Shown in pieces: positions 46,785 to 57,887 of a stretch of 64,000 nucleotides of DNA. The stretch's first letter is position 1. The number at the start of each line of letters is the position of its first letter. The DNA is from Orbilia blumenaviensis (Eukaryota > Ascomycota > Orbiliomycetes > Orbiliales > Orbiliaceae): NCBI GenBank assembly GCA_036872755.1, contig JAVHNS010000012.1, forward strand, positions 744,001 through 808,000, written 5' to 3'. The notes under the pieces are model-generated. The model searched no databases and was not told where the DNA came from. It was given only the letters and a program-made list of their open reading frames with translations. Made by a program: the position numbers and the translations under genes.

Positions 46785-47357
46785 TTACAGATTCCGTTTA
46801 AACTTTTTCCTAAAATACTTATCACTCCGATAAACTTCTCCAGTTTCATACCACGGCTTCGCCTTCCACCATGGTTGCCTACCCCTCTCTCCAATCTCCT
46901 CCAACTTCTTTCTCCCAGCGGTCACAAAATCTTCATACCCCTTCGATATCGACGACAGCTCCTCCATACGCTTATCCACCCTATCACCCATAACCCCAGT
47001 CCACCTATCTATCTCTTTCAAAGTAGTATAATTCCTCTGCAAATACAGTAACTCCTGCTCATCATCAAGGTTCAAACGCATAGTTTTACAATTCTCAGCA
47101 AGGTTGGACAAATTTGCAGAGAGTTTTATTATTCCGACTTCCAGGGTTCTTATTCTTATATCTAGTTTTTTGGGATCTTCCCATTCTGCTGGTGTTAGTG
47201 GGGGTTGATCGGAAAATATTTGGGCTTCGAGATGGCGGTCTCTAGGAGGGCTACGGTTGGGAAATGGATCGCTTGATGGGTGGTGCGGGACGCCCAGCTG
47301 CCTGGCTAGACGCTTAATACCGGTAGCGTCAATGGGTTTGGACAAGGCATCTTCCAT
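46785..47357 (-). CDS. Orphan protein with predicted coiled-coil, 190 aa
   Basis: A single exon. A short helical start (MEDALSKPIDATGIKRLARQLG) is followed by a Pro-rich turn (HHPSSDPFPNRSPPRD). A helical section has heptad-like hydrophobics (LDIRIRTLEVGIIKLSANLS, then DRVDKRMEELSSISKGYEDF), and the tail is aromatic and basic (QPWWKAKPWYETGEVYRSDK). Low-GC flanks and the length of the frame make it more likely real than chance. Function unknown. Confidence 0.5.
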   Translation of the reverse strand: MEDALSKPIDATGIKRLARQLGVPHHPSSDPFPNRSPPRDRHLEAQIFSDQPPLTPAEWEDPKKLDIRIRTLEVGIIKLSANLSNLAENCKTMRLNLDDEQELLYLQRNYTTLKEIDRWTGVMGDRVDKRMEELSSISKGYEDFVTAGRKKLEEIGERGRQPWWKAKPWYETGEVYRSDKYFRKKFKRNL

Positions 47358-47989
47358 CTAGTGCTTTGGTAAGTTTGTCTCGTAAACCAGTCCTGTACAC
47401 TAGTAATCTATTTCTCAATTTGAAAAAACGACACAACTCGGGTGATCTTAGAATTTTATATATATGACTATCAAGATCACATTGGGTGAAAGGTTCAGTT
47501 ATGATCGAGATAAAGAATATTTACAGCATGTCATAATTTTATATACAGCTGGCAGAATCCAGCCACGAGCTTAGCCGCTCCTAAATGAGCGGTGGTATCG
47601 ATTCAGAGTTGCGTGCTCACCATGATCAGAATTATATCGTCGCAGCAACGCAAAGTATACTGCATATATTGTAGCGCAGGCTAGGGGTCTAAGAATGGTC
47701 CTATGCCATTGGTAAACCTCCATGAGCCCAATTTGATTTGTATTTCTAGGCGGTGATAGCTATTATACTTCTCTGTAGGTATTCTACCCCCACAATAGCA
47801 AGGCCATTGTTTAAAACAAGCAGCGACTGCCCAGATTCAACATTGAACATGTAGTCGCCGTTTACAACCTTCAGAAAACGCATGTATACCACATGACCAC
47901 CCCCCCCCCCCTTACCCAAAATATCCACTGTTGCCTCATAATACCTAGGTATTTAAGTTCCAAGGAACCCTAAACCCCTCAAAATTTTT
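47358..47989. other. Intergenic region
   Basis: No gene is seen. A run of 11 C at about 47901-47911 and a TACCTAGGTA palindrome at 47942-47951 lie just downstream of the next minus-strand gene. Confidence 0.45.
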
Positions 47990-48531
47990 TCAATCAGGAA
48001 CCTTAAAAAGTGGTTCTCCAGTCTTGGGATCCCACTTCAACCCCTTCTCCTGCTTCAAAAGAGCCTTCTTAATCCACTCTTCATGTATCTTCTCGTATAC
48101 CCCCTTGACTCGAGACTGAAAACGTCGGACTCTAGCGAAGTAGGGGCCATTATAATTGTATAGCGGGTACTGAAGTGGAGATGGGCTGTTACTATTATTA
48201 TTATTTTTGTTTCGGTTAGTAGAGTTTGTTGAATATAAAGTTCTAAAGTTTAATTGATTCATAGGAAACAACTTCCAAAAAGATGATGTGATGTTTGAGG
48301 AAATGAGACTTACAGAAGAGGCTTCCGTGTGATTATCGGAGTCATTGGTGGCTCCTGTGGCGGAGAGAACATATCAATAGGAGTATCAGCGTTCATGACG
48401 AAGCGTAGGCGGCTGGGAGAGTGGAGTTTTGGAGGTTGAGGTTTGCGAGGAGTTGTAGGGGGAGAAAACGAGGCTAAGCAGCTGCTTGTGCCTGTGTTGG
48501 CGTGAGAACTTTTATTAGGTTCTGCTGCCAT
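47990..48531 (-). CDS. Small orphan protein, Pro/Ser/Asn-rich, 156 aa
   Basis: Two exons (48531-48314, 48242-47990) joined by a GTAAGT...TTTAG intron in phase 2. The first half is Ser/Thr/Pro-rich (SFSPPTTPRKPQPPKLHSPS) with SP/TP sites. The second has an Asn run (NKNNNNSNS) and then a conserved-looking basic end (RRFQSRVKGVYEKIHEEWIK, GLKWDPKTGEPLFKVPD). No family recognised. Without the intron the first exon would end eight bases later, so the splice is supported by signals and by continued coding character. Confidence 0.5.
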
Positions 48532-48992
48532 GGTGACTTTGAGTTATGAGAAAAACGATGATGGTTATGATGGATTCTTCTGGTGGAATCGATAAAGTTT
48601 GAGGTTTGTTAAGTGGAGTTGATGATTTTATCTACAAAGGCCTAAATTCAGGAGAAGATGCTGAAATACTTGATGTCGTAGACAAAATTTACGTAGAGGG
48701 CATTTAACGTTGGGTTGAAGAACGTATACTATCGCGAACTCGAAGACAGCAGGTACACAAAAACAGCAGAGGACGAACACATAGAAAGTAACAGACACTA
48801 AGACCTTGGGACAAAAACGTGCACATATTTGGAACTGGAGTAAGGAAAGTTGTAGACGAGGTAGAAGTATCATCGGAGTTCTATTAAGGACATGATGGTA
48901 GAGGATATAAAAATTTGACCCCAGAGCTTTGGATATATGAGAGACTAAGCCTGAGAGAGTTCGAAATCAGATAGCGTGAATGAGAAGAGAAA
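48532..48992. other. Intergenic region
   Basis: This is the upstream region of the 48531 gene and the downstream region of the 49863 gene. No gene is seen. Confidence 0.4.
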
Positions 48993-49863
48993 TCAAAGCT
49001 CCAACTGGGAGATCTCTTCGTCTGGCACGATGGAATCAGGGGAATTAGTTCCATTGAGGGCCTTCTCAGAATTGCTATCAGAGTCCATTTTGATCTTTTC
49101 AATCTGTTCGAGTGTCATATATTCCAAAGGAATAATAGGCGTCTTTTCGTTATCGAGATAAAGACGCACTTGCTCGTTCTTCCCGATGCGGCGGAATCTA
49201 TGATGAGATTCCCAGCTTTGCCCAGGGGCAATGATGGTTGACTTGCCGGCGCCAGGGAGCTTGACACGGATAACTGGGACGCGGGAGCTTGGCTTGTACC
49301 ATTCACGTTCGCTAGGTTCCTGGTACCCATTCATAGCGTATTTGCCCAAAATTTGCCTGACTCCAGTAGCCAGCGTAGCGGGGCTTGGAGCCGGGTTGGA
49401 GGGGAAAATGGATGGCGATTGAATGCTGACAGAACCAGCGTTCGGATTCTGTTGTTCCTTTGCACAGCAACGGGAGACCAAACGGGAGCTTTGTGGCCCG
49501 ATAGCGTCGAGATTTTCGCATTTGTACTTAACGATGATCTTCTCTCCAAAGGAGAGCTCGTCGGTAATGTCAAGCTGCTCGTCATAGCGGAACGCTGACA
49601 TGCGGTGAGGCTCCAAAAAAGGACAGGAGCCACAGATCGCATTGAAGAGCGACTATGACCGTTGGATAAAATTAGAATCCGGAGAAGGACAAAGGTGTGT
49701 GTGGATTAATAAGACACGTCTGGAAGATACTACTGACCTCGACATCATCAACCTTATAGTAGGTATCAACTGTGGATCCGAAATTAGGCATCTCAACCAG
49801 GACGGCTTTAGTGACGGCTGCCATTCTGACAGTTAGGGCGTTTCCTTCACAGGGCGATTCCAT
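48993..49863 (-). CDS. Double beta-grasp-like orphan family, member 1
   Basis: Exons 49863-49738 and 49652-48993 give 261 aa (a GTCAGT...TAG intron, phase 0). A second in-frame ATG at 49824 would give an N-terminus of the same length as its relatives, so either start is possible. The N-terminal domain reads AVLVEMPNFG, then a helix across the intron (DDVE/SLFNAICGSCPFLE), then RMSAF and FGEKIIVKYKC. This aligns position for position with the genes at 51620, 53256 and 55609. A disordered Ser/Pro/Gln linker is followed by a second strand-rich region at about 165-230 (SSRVPVIRVKLPG, NEQVRLYLDNEKTPIIPLEY). The tail is acidic. No known Pfam family was recognised; the ubiquitin-like fold is inferred from the hydrophobic pattern. 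Confidence 0.65.
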
Positions 49864-50542
49864 GATTGGCAGGAATGGTAGGGTGACAGTGATAACGATG
49901 TTTTTGTGTAGCTGGGGAAATAAATGTTTCCGATGAAAGAGAGAGAAAGGTTGATGGAGGTCTTGATAGAAGGGCGTGAAGTGGATTGATTTTGGTATAA
50001 TACCTGGTTATTTGGGGTCCATGAAGCCATGGAGCATCGGTACCTCAAACCTTTCCCTTAAGGAGAATACTTATAAAGGCAGCCTGCGAATTCCGACGAT
50101 GACTATAGGTACCCTAACACAAGACTATAAGGTCACCTCACTAACTGAGTGTCGTTTATCGCAATACTAGTAAATATAAGACTACTACAGATGACGAGGC
50201 TAAAGTTACTACAGATGTCGAGCGCCTTCCTGCACCCTACAGGAAACTTTACATGGGTAAACTTGGAGAGTAATTTTACAAGAAAAAACCCCAGGACCAT
50301 GCACAACGTATTGCGCATATGGGACTTTTTATATTCGATAGAATTTTATTCTCTTCTCGTAACGGCGCCTCGGCTTAGCTTTCCTAGTACATACATATAT
50401 TATGCAGAGAAAGTAATACGAAACGACAAAAAAAAGGGGGAAAGGAATCTCAAAACTTAATATGAGATATTCAAAAGCGGAGCAACAAAGCATCTGAGAG
50501 AGCCAAATCAATCTGGAGAAAACGAAGGTGTTCTCCATTATC
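49864..50542. other. Intergenic region between family members 1 and 2
   Basis: No gene is seen; it should contain the promoter of member 1 and the terminator of member 2. Confidence 0.45.
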
Positions 50543-51620
50543 TCATTCCCAGGAATCATCAGCCTCGTCAACGGTAACATCTACTTTCTCGCCAGCACTT
50601 GTTGGCTCCTTAGACGGGTTTTGATCAACAAGGATGTAAACTTCCGCTGGCCGGTCAGGGTAAATGAACGACATTTTATCCTCTGAGGGGATTATTTCAT
50701 AGGTATCAGCATTTCGGAAGATAAGTTGATCTGGGGTGATCCCTTCGCCTTTATCCTGGAGCGAACGAATTAGGCTTTTGACTATAGTAGCGATCCTATT
50801 TTCAGGGTGCAATTGGATTGGGATATGCTGCCCCGTCCAGCATTTGAAAATGACGCGGGTGACAGGATTATGGGTTTTCCTAGAACCTTGGCCGAAAACC
50901 GAGGAAGCAGTGCTCCGGACAGAGTTTGTTTCCGTGTTAATACCGACAGTGAATATTCCCGACCTACGTCTTGAAGTAGGGTTTTGATGATGCCTCTCCC
51001 TTGGACTGTCACGTTTGCTCATTGTCAAATCACGAAGGTTCCCCTGTATTGTTTTCATCAGTTTCTAACCTTTATCAAGTTATCTTTCTTCGGAAAGCAT
51101 CTACCCTCCCATAGATCAAGGGCAACGAACCTCAGAGCCATAAACCTTCGCCATCCATTTGTTAATTCTTGAAGAGGTGCCATTGTCAGCTGCCTGAGGG
51201 ATATTTTCTTGTGAACCAGACTGCTCTGGCGCTTTGATTGGGACGGCTGCGTTGGCTCTCGATCCACGAGGCATTCTGGGATCGCCAGAAGCGCCATCGG
51301 CAGCGCTCCCTTTGTACTTTTCCGGTAGTTGCTCATAAGGATAGTCGATGGAAACAACCTCTCCTTCAGTGAGCTTATACCACTCAGTGCGGACTTTTCC
51401 TCCACAAGAGGCGGTCATCAGGTTGTAATCTAACCCATATTGTCCAGCGACTCTGTTCAAGACATCCTACGAAAATCCAAAACAATTTAGTTAACATATT
51501 CTCCAATGGCATTTATCAAGACCGGCTTACCTTGATATGTTGGACATTTTGCATGTGAGCCAATGTCTGTGAGATCGAGGGAAGTATGACCCCAACTGTC
51601 AACCTGGCACTTTTATTCAT
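50543..51620 (-). CDS. Double beta-grasp-like orphan family, member 2
   Basis: Exons 51620-51531, 51466-51131 and 51064-50543 give 315 aa. Exon 1 is exactly 30 codons (MNKSARLTVGVILPSISQ...QHIK) and ends in phase 0, exactly as in the 53256 gene. The N-domain goes on DVLNRVAGQYGLDYNLM and ends LTEGEVVSIDYPYEQLP. A linker rich in Pro/Ser/Arg precedes a second domain at about 210-290: RVIFKCWTGQHIPIQLHP, a helix ATIVKSLIRSLQ, then ITPDQLIFRNADTYEI and AEVYILVDQ. This is a plausible second ubiquitin-like unit. The C-terminus is acidic (VDEADDSWE). The second intron joins two frames that would otherwise be separate genes. Its donor (GTTCGT, or GTTTAT 12 bases earlier) is weak, so a two-gene reading is not excluded. 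Confidence 0.65.
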
Positions 51621-53255
51621 TGCGAAAGCTAAAAAAGGAGGACAATGCTTCGGAAGTAGAGATTGATTGGATGCCTCGATATGATAGCGATTCGAAGAGG
51701 AGAATTCAGGCGAATATTGTAGAAGCGTCGGGTAGATCTGCCTTGTAGATAGAAAGACGGGGGGGTAGCAGTGGAGGATAAGGAAGCTTAACAATGTAAG
51801 CTTTCATGAATTCAAGCTATGACTATGTATTATATAGCTGATGTACTAAGCGGCTATAGAATTGAGGGAATCTAGTGGTCCAGTATGTATCTAAGTTCGC
51901 TCTGTACGGGAGCTATGGCTATGTTGCCCCCGGAAACATCGTCTACGCACTTAAGTGCGAAGTTGATTACGTAGAATGTAGCCTGGGAATTTAGAAGGGC
52001 TCTTGCGGTACTCGCCTCTAGGGCATCCTTCACGAAGTGGCTCTGGTCGTACTATGGTTTGCATACTAAGGACGATCTAGGTAAACAAGAAAACAAGATC
52101 AGGTAAGAACCTTGGAATTGGATAGATAGGAACTGCTACATACCCACTTTGCCGGCGAAGCGTCGTATACTACGAAACTACTAAATACCTAGGTACGAGC
52201 TAAGCAATAATGTAAGGGACCTGTATAGAGGCTCACATAGTGGCTCCCATAGGTTCACTCTTTATCCAACATTAATATATCGTTGTATCCCAGTTTACGT
52301 TATAGGGTTAGGAAAATAGTGTATGTGTATGTAAAGCGAAGGCTTAGGCACGAGAGAGCCTCAAACTGCGGTTTTTCTTGGTTTTTGATCTTCAAACGAT
52401 TCTAGAATGCGAAATATCGGGATCTCATAATATTGCTATCCATCCGTTGAAAACTTGAACTAGTATCGACTAAAACCGCCGGTATCAAATGTTCAACGGG
52501 AAGTATTGGAAATTATGTTGATAATTGAAATGCTATGTTTGACATAGTTATCATAAAACCTGTATATAAAACTTAAACTAGTCAACTCGCGCGCTCAAAG
52601 AGGTCTAAGCTTGTTAGTAGGTTTTGTAAATTCTTAGGCTACTTTTCAAAAGTTTTCCGGATGGTATAAAGACCCATATAATTCTTTACCCTCAACACGG
52701 GCACTATTATAACATAAAAAGATATTGGCAATTGACTGAATCTGATCAGACTACACGCGGTCAAGCCGCATTCACTCTATTTCAACCACTACCCTAGGGA
52801 TTTAGAAACGTCTCTGGTCCTTGTAGAGAGAGGTAGGCTCTATAAATTCTATATCAAAATAATATCTATGTAATTGCGGTACTATTTTAGCCAAACTTGC
52901 GAGAGCTTGCAAAATAACGATGCATATAACGGGCGTACTCTAGACACTGCAACTTAGCCGCGCATAGTAGCTGCACAATAGATATTTAACATATGTATGC
53001 ATGACACTTTCATACGAAAGCCTAGCTCGGCAATACAAAAAATAAGGATGAACATTTCCCCAAATTCTAACTGCAAAAAAGTATTTAAGCAAAGCCTTTA
53101 GGTAACTCCTTTCTTCTTTCCTTTTTTTTAAATCTTCATCTTACCAAAATATACTCTCCCAGTGACTGGTATTCTAGCAACGTATTTTTGAAGTCGACAC
53201 TCACCACCGACCACAGACCATTCGCCTACGAAATCAAACGACTAACCCCGCCAAA
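51621..53255. other. Divergent promoter region between family members 2 and 3
   Basis: 1.6 kb between two genes reading outward. It is AT-rich, with a TACCTAGGTA palindrome at 52186-52195 and T-rich runs (53120-53135) before the start of member 3. No gene is seen. Regulatory sites for both genes may lie here. Confidence 0.45.
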
Positions 53256-54664
53256 ATGGCTTTCACTACAAATACTAAAGTTGGAATTACTATCCCAGCC
53301 TTATCCAACAAGGTATTCTGGTACAGCGACGTCACAACTGTCAAAGTAGGTTTCCTATCTTCTCTTGTTCCCCAACTTGGATATTATTTGTATTTGTAAC
53401 AAAATCTTATCCGCATGTATACATTAAAAAACATCTTGCTGGACGTTTTGTATGTATCTTTAATTTCAATGGAAAATCAATATTTGAAACATCTCCAACT
53501 GATACAAAAATATGAAATCTCTAGGACATGTGTGGCATGATTTTACGGAATAACCCCATTCTAGATGGGAAAAGACTATCTATCCTTCTGAATGGAAACC
53601 GGGCCGAATTCATGGATATAATCCCAGGTGGGACAGTCGTTATGGCGGACTACAGAGTCCATACACATAAAAATACAACGAGACTCTCCACAGCTGCCAC
53701 CAAGGGCAATATTACTATGGTTGTCGCAAATACCACAAACGCTGCTAGCGTTATGAATACAGATGGCTCATCCAAAAACATTACCACAGCCAGGACATCA
53801 GCCAAGGAGGTGCCCAAGATAGTTTATTTTGAACCAAATCGATCCGACAGCACTGGCCCAAAAGAGAAAAACACTCCTCCAAAAGCAACGGCCAGCGATA
53901 TGGCCCGGGTGGCTTATTTCGATGTTCCAGAACTTAGGAACCCACCTTTCGTCTGCCCCCCCAGGACAGCTCCATCAGGTGGTGTGGAACCGCGGAACCC
54001 CACGAATAATTTCTGGTATCCCGTTTCTGGCTGTGTGCCTCGTAGCGCCCAGACGATGAAATCATACTGGGAGGACGATAGGGACGAAATCGACTCTCCG
54101 GATCAGGAGTTTATCGACAAGAGGGCCGAGACCACCAATGAAGTAACAGTAGCCCTCAACCTTGAGAGTCTCGGTTGTGAAGAGCCCCTGAAACTAGTTG
54201 AGAGCGCTAAGACGAAAGTTGCCGATATTTACTTCAAGGCGGAAGGGTTGATAAGAGAGAAGGCTGCCGTCTCACCAGAAGACGACTTGGAGTACCAGTG
54301 GATTCAGGTCCAAAACAAACCTTACCACCACGAGAAGCTGTGCGACGTTTTGAAGGACATACCGGCAAGCCTCTTGACCATAGACATCTTGGTTACCAAG
54401 AAGAAACCAAACCCCATGATGAAGTTTTGTTTCGGATCAAAACTTAGTACATCTATCCAAAGCCTTCCGGTCAGCATAGAACCATTCAGCCGACCTCAGG
54501 GAGCAGCCCTTACTCCTACTGCTACGACTACCTTCGTCCCCCGAAAACCCGTCCTCGACCTTCTCACCGACGATTTGCCCGTCTACATTCCATCGAAGAT
54601 GGCCCCTCAACCTACCTCCTTGGTCTGGTCCAACAAACCAGAGGAAATGCTTATCGACATTTAA
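53256..54664 (+). CDS. Double beta-grasp-like orphan family, member 3
   Basis: Exons 53256-53345 and 53525-54664 give 409 aa. Exon 1 is 30 codons (MAFTTNTKVGITIPALSN...TTVK) in phase 0. The N-domain continues DMCGMILRNNPILDGKRLSI and ends IPGGTVVMADYRV. The middle is Thr/Asn/Lys/Pro-rich and probably disordered; a VAYFDVPELRNPPF segment resembles an earlier PKIVYFEPNR, perhaps an internal duplication. The second domain is at about 234-320 (EVTVALNLESLGCEEPLKLV, a helix VADIYFKAEGLIREKA, DDLEYQWIQVQNK, LLTIDILVTKK). No signal peptide or membrane segment. Function unknown. Confidence 0.68.
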
Positions 54665-55608
54665 GAGGCTAGCAAGCCTTTCCAAATTACTTTTGCCTAG
54701 TGGCTAGATCCACTAAAAAAATCAGACACTTCTAATACTATTATACCATTCTCCTATTATTTTCAGCTTCTTCTCGCTCTTTTCGGCGTCTTTTCCTTTT
54801 CCCTACGTACATTATCAGTGAAATTTTAACTACATGGGTCCCTAATGACTGCAATAAGTCTGTTAATAAACGGATAGTCGGGTGTGGGAAAGTTTTCCTG
54901 GCTTAAATTTCTAGTGGTAGCTATTGCCCACTCTCTATGCCCCAGAGAATATCCTTTGGAGGTTAATACGTTATAATTATGTAGTTGCTAGCCTCTCCAA
55001 ATTACATATTATGTGGTGCGTGCAGTCCTCCACTATGCTAAAAATACCTGCAGACTATATAGTCTAAGTACGATATACGTAGTCTTGTGGTAATAGTCTA
55101 CTTACTTCGTAGACATGCACGCACCGTACCCCCTTCTCACTTCCTAACCACGAAGACCGAGTTCAATTATTGCAGAATATTGGACTTTGCGCTGGGCTAA
55201 GGATGTATAAAAATAGCCCCAATTGCATTCGCCACTACCTAATTGAGCATGTACACAATATTTTATGAAACCCTCACACCTTGCCACGCATACCTATAGT
55301 ACCACAGGATTTGAGCTTTAGGAACCAATATGTGGGTGATATAATCAAATTCTATGAAATCATATATTCATTCTCCAATTTCCAAAAAGGTTCGTTCCAC
55401 GCTCTGTTATTCACTTTCCACGGCTCATAATATCTACAAACTTTGTTTTGATAACTAGCAGCACTTTAAATCATCAAGGTATGTTTCTTCAGAGCTCTAA
55501 TAAATATCACTTAACTAACATATCCTCTTCCATTTCTCGTTATTTCAAGTTTCTTCTAGTTCAAACTACCCCCAAGGCAACTTCAGAAATCAAATCTACA
55601 CTCGCAAC
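54665..55608. other. Intergenic region between family members 3 and 4
   Basis: No gene is seen; AT-rich with a pyrimidine-rich stretch just before the start at 55609. Confidence 0.45.
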
Positions 55609-56996
55609 ATGGTAGAATCCGAGAGCAACAAGTGGGCTAGTGATAGAGGAACAGGGATTATAATGCCCGCGTTCTCAAATGAAATACACTGGTATCATAA
55701 CCTGTGTTCTATTCAAGTACACACCTTTATCTTTCTCCGCTCCACTCTATGGACTATCGGATCTGACCAGGCTGCCAGGCTGCTGCCGATCTTATTCTTT
55801 CGCAGAACAAGTTCATGAATAAGCGGCGACTTTCCTTCCGCGTCAACGGAATTTCAGTCGCACATGGCTATGAAATCAAACCAGGAGATATCATCGAGGT
55901 CGACGGCACAAAATCCAACTCATTCGAGAAACATAGGCTAGACAAGATAGTTGAGGAGAGAAGAAAGGAGTTAGGGCTATATGATGGAGATGATGGGCAT
56001 GAAGCCATCCAAGAACCTGATCATGAGGCTCGGAGATCGGCTTCTCAAAGCAGTGACGAAATTCCCTACAGATCGTACACTCGCAGACCCTTCCAATATA
56101 GCCTCGCAGCCAAATTTCAACAAAATAGAACGCAGCACTGGAAGGGTACAGAAAATACGGGCACACGTTCCACGGTGAATAATTATAGGGTGCACCCTCG
56201 CCGGCGGGCGTATCACCCTCCTACGAACCGTCAATCACGGAATTTTGCTGACCGTGTCGGCCCCAAAATCTCAGATTTACAACTAATAAGAACGCAGAAG
56301 CCCAGGACTCAACGTTCCCCAACATACAATAAACACAAAATCAAACTCCGGTTCCAACTCTTCGACTTTGGAGAGCGGCCTCTGGAAATCTTCGCTAACA
56401 ACTATGAACCACTCCAGATTCATTTCAACGTAGTTAAAAGACGTCTCATCCGACTTAGAATAATCGACAATGAGGACGAGCTGAACTTCATTTGGCCTCA
56501 TTTGAGATGGATTCCACACGGAAATACTAGAGTCCATTGCATCAGAACTGATGTCAACATCAAAACTTATGCTTGCATCGTTAGCAAGAGAGACGCCAAC
56601 ATCAGGAATCCGGAGGAGCACGATAACCATGACCAAGAATTGGCAAGAAAAAATCAAAAAGAACCAGCGGAAGTAGAGCAAGAGAAAGTTGAATTGGAAG
56701 AAGGAGAAATACGACCAGGGGCCCACCAGCGAATCATGGAGGAAGTCGATCAAGAAACCGCGCCCCAGGATACCGAAGACGAGACCTGGCCCGACCTCGA
56801 GGACCTTTGCCAGGCTCAGGGGAATGATTTGATCTCCTTCTCCCGCAAAGGGTCTCCGGTTCCTGCCGTAATAGTTGAATCGGATTCAGAACTTTCCACC
56901 ATCCGTGACGACGAAATTGACGACGAGATTGACTGCAAAATCCTGCATAATATGACTATACCGTCTTATATCACCGATGACTTCCACTATTCCTAA
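55609..56996 (+). CDS. Double beta-grasp-like orphan family, member 4
   Basis: Exons 55609-55716 and 55779-56996 give 441 aa. The acceptor at 55778 was chosen because it keeps phase 0 and the alignment AAADLILSQNKFMNKRRLSF with DMCGMILRNNPILDGKRLSI of member 3. The N-domain begins GIIMPAFSNEIHWY and ends YEIKPGDIIEVDG. An Arg/Gln/Ser-rich basic linker follows. The second domain is at about 222-305 (KIKLRFQLFDFGERPLEIF, a helix IHFNVVKRRLIRLRI, DELNFIWPHLRWIP, IKTYACIVSKR). The C-terminal part is strongly acidic (EVEQEKVELEEGEI, DTEDETWPDLED). Function unknown. Confidence 0.68.
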
Positions 56997-57887
56997 TGTG
57001 GGCCAAGCCTCAATATTCTCGGAGAGCTATAGGTGCCATAATTTCCCTTTATCTAATCACCTTCCGGCCAGATATATTCCATTACTACATTCATTGTGTT
57101 CCGCACGAACTATTAGTTCATATCGCTAAGTTGGGGTTTAGTTCTTGGTTACAATAGTTTTCCCCTGGAGGACTGAGGATAGCAATTGCCAGTCGGTCCA
57201 TTTTTGCATTATTTAGTTCGCTGCTATTTCGAAATTTAGGGCCTTTAGGGTTTTAGTATTAATATAAAAGTATCGGAGGATTGAGATACTTGACATACGG
57301 CTGTACTTCTATCCCGGGGCCCTGCCACTCACAATTAGGCCTTGCAACCTTGGGAATCAATATAAATAAGCCTGGGATTCTGTAAATTAGTTTTGGATTA
57401 AAAGTTCTGAGCGATAGAGGCCGAAATCTAGTAATAGTGAAATTCATTTGGAGTAGGGTACCCAATGAGATCAAATTTATCAAATAGGCGTGCTAGATCT
57501 CTTCAATTATCTGTTTTTCCTAGCTATATGGCCGTTATTTACATTCATTCAACCCACCCATGCAACAAGTTGCTTACTGACATACTACGAGGCCCAAATT
57601 ACTACCAGACGGACAACTTACTGACATAAGCCCAGCCATCTTGTTATAAAATTATTGACGCTGATGCGGATTGAAGCAGTGTCCTTGCAGACCACCTCTC
57701 GAGTCCTCAGACCGCGACCCGTCGATACCGCAACATCCACCTCACCCCACCTACCCTTTCAGAGTACACCATTACAACCCTCCATCGATCTCACGGCCTC
57801 ATCACTGAGCCAACTCAATCAACCATCCAATCCATATATCCAACTACACACCCAACATATATCCCTCTTAATTGATCTCCGAACACG
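56997..57887. other. Intergenic region
   Basis: No gene is supported. A frame of 105 codons starting near 57655 runs into the next gene in another frame. It is Ser/Thr/Pro-rich and could be an upstream ORF, but may be chance. Confidence 0.4.

Noticed and set aside
49230..49262. LPGAGKST in family member 1 looks like a Walker A P-loop
   Set aside because: The first glycine of GxxxxGK(S/T) is absent (VKLPGAGKS), and there is no Walker B or NTPase context. It lies in the strand of the second domain.
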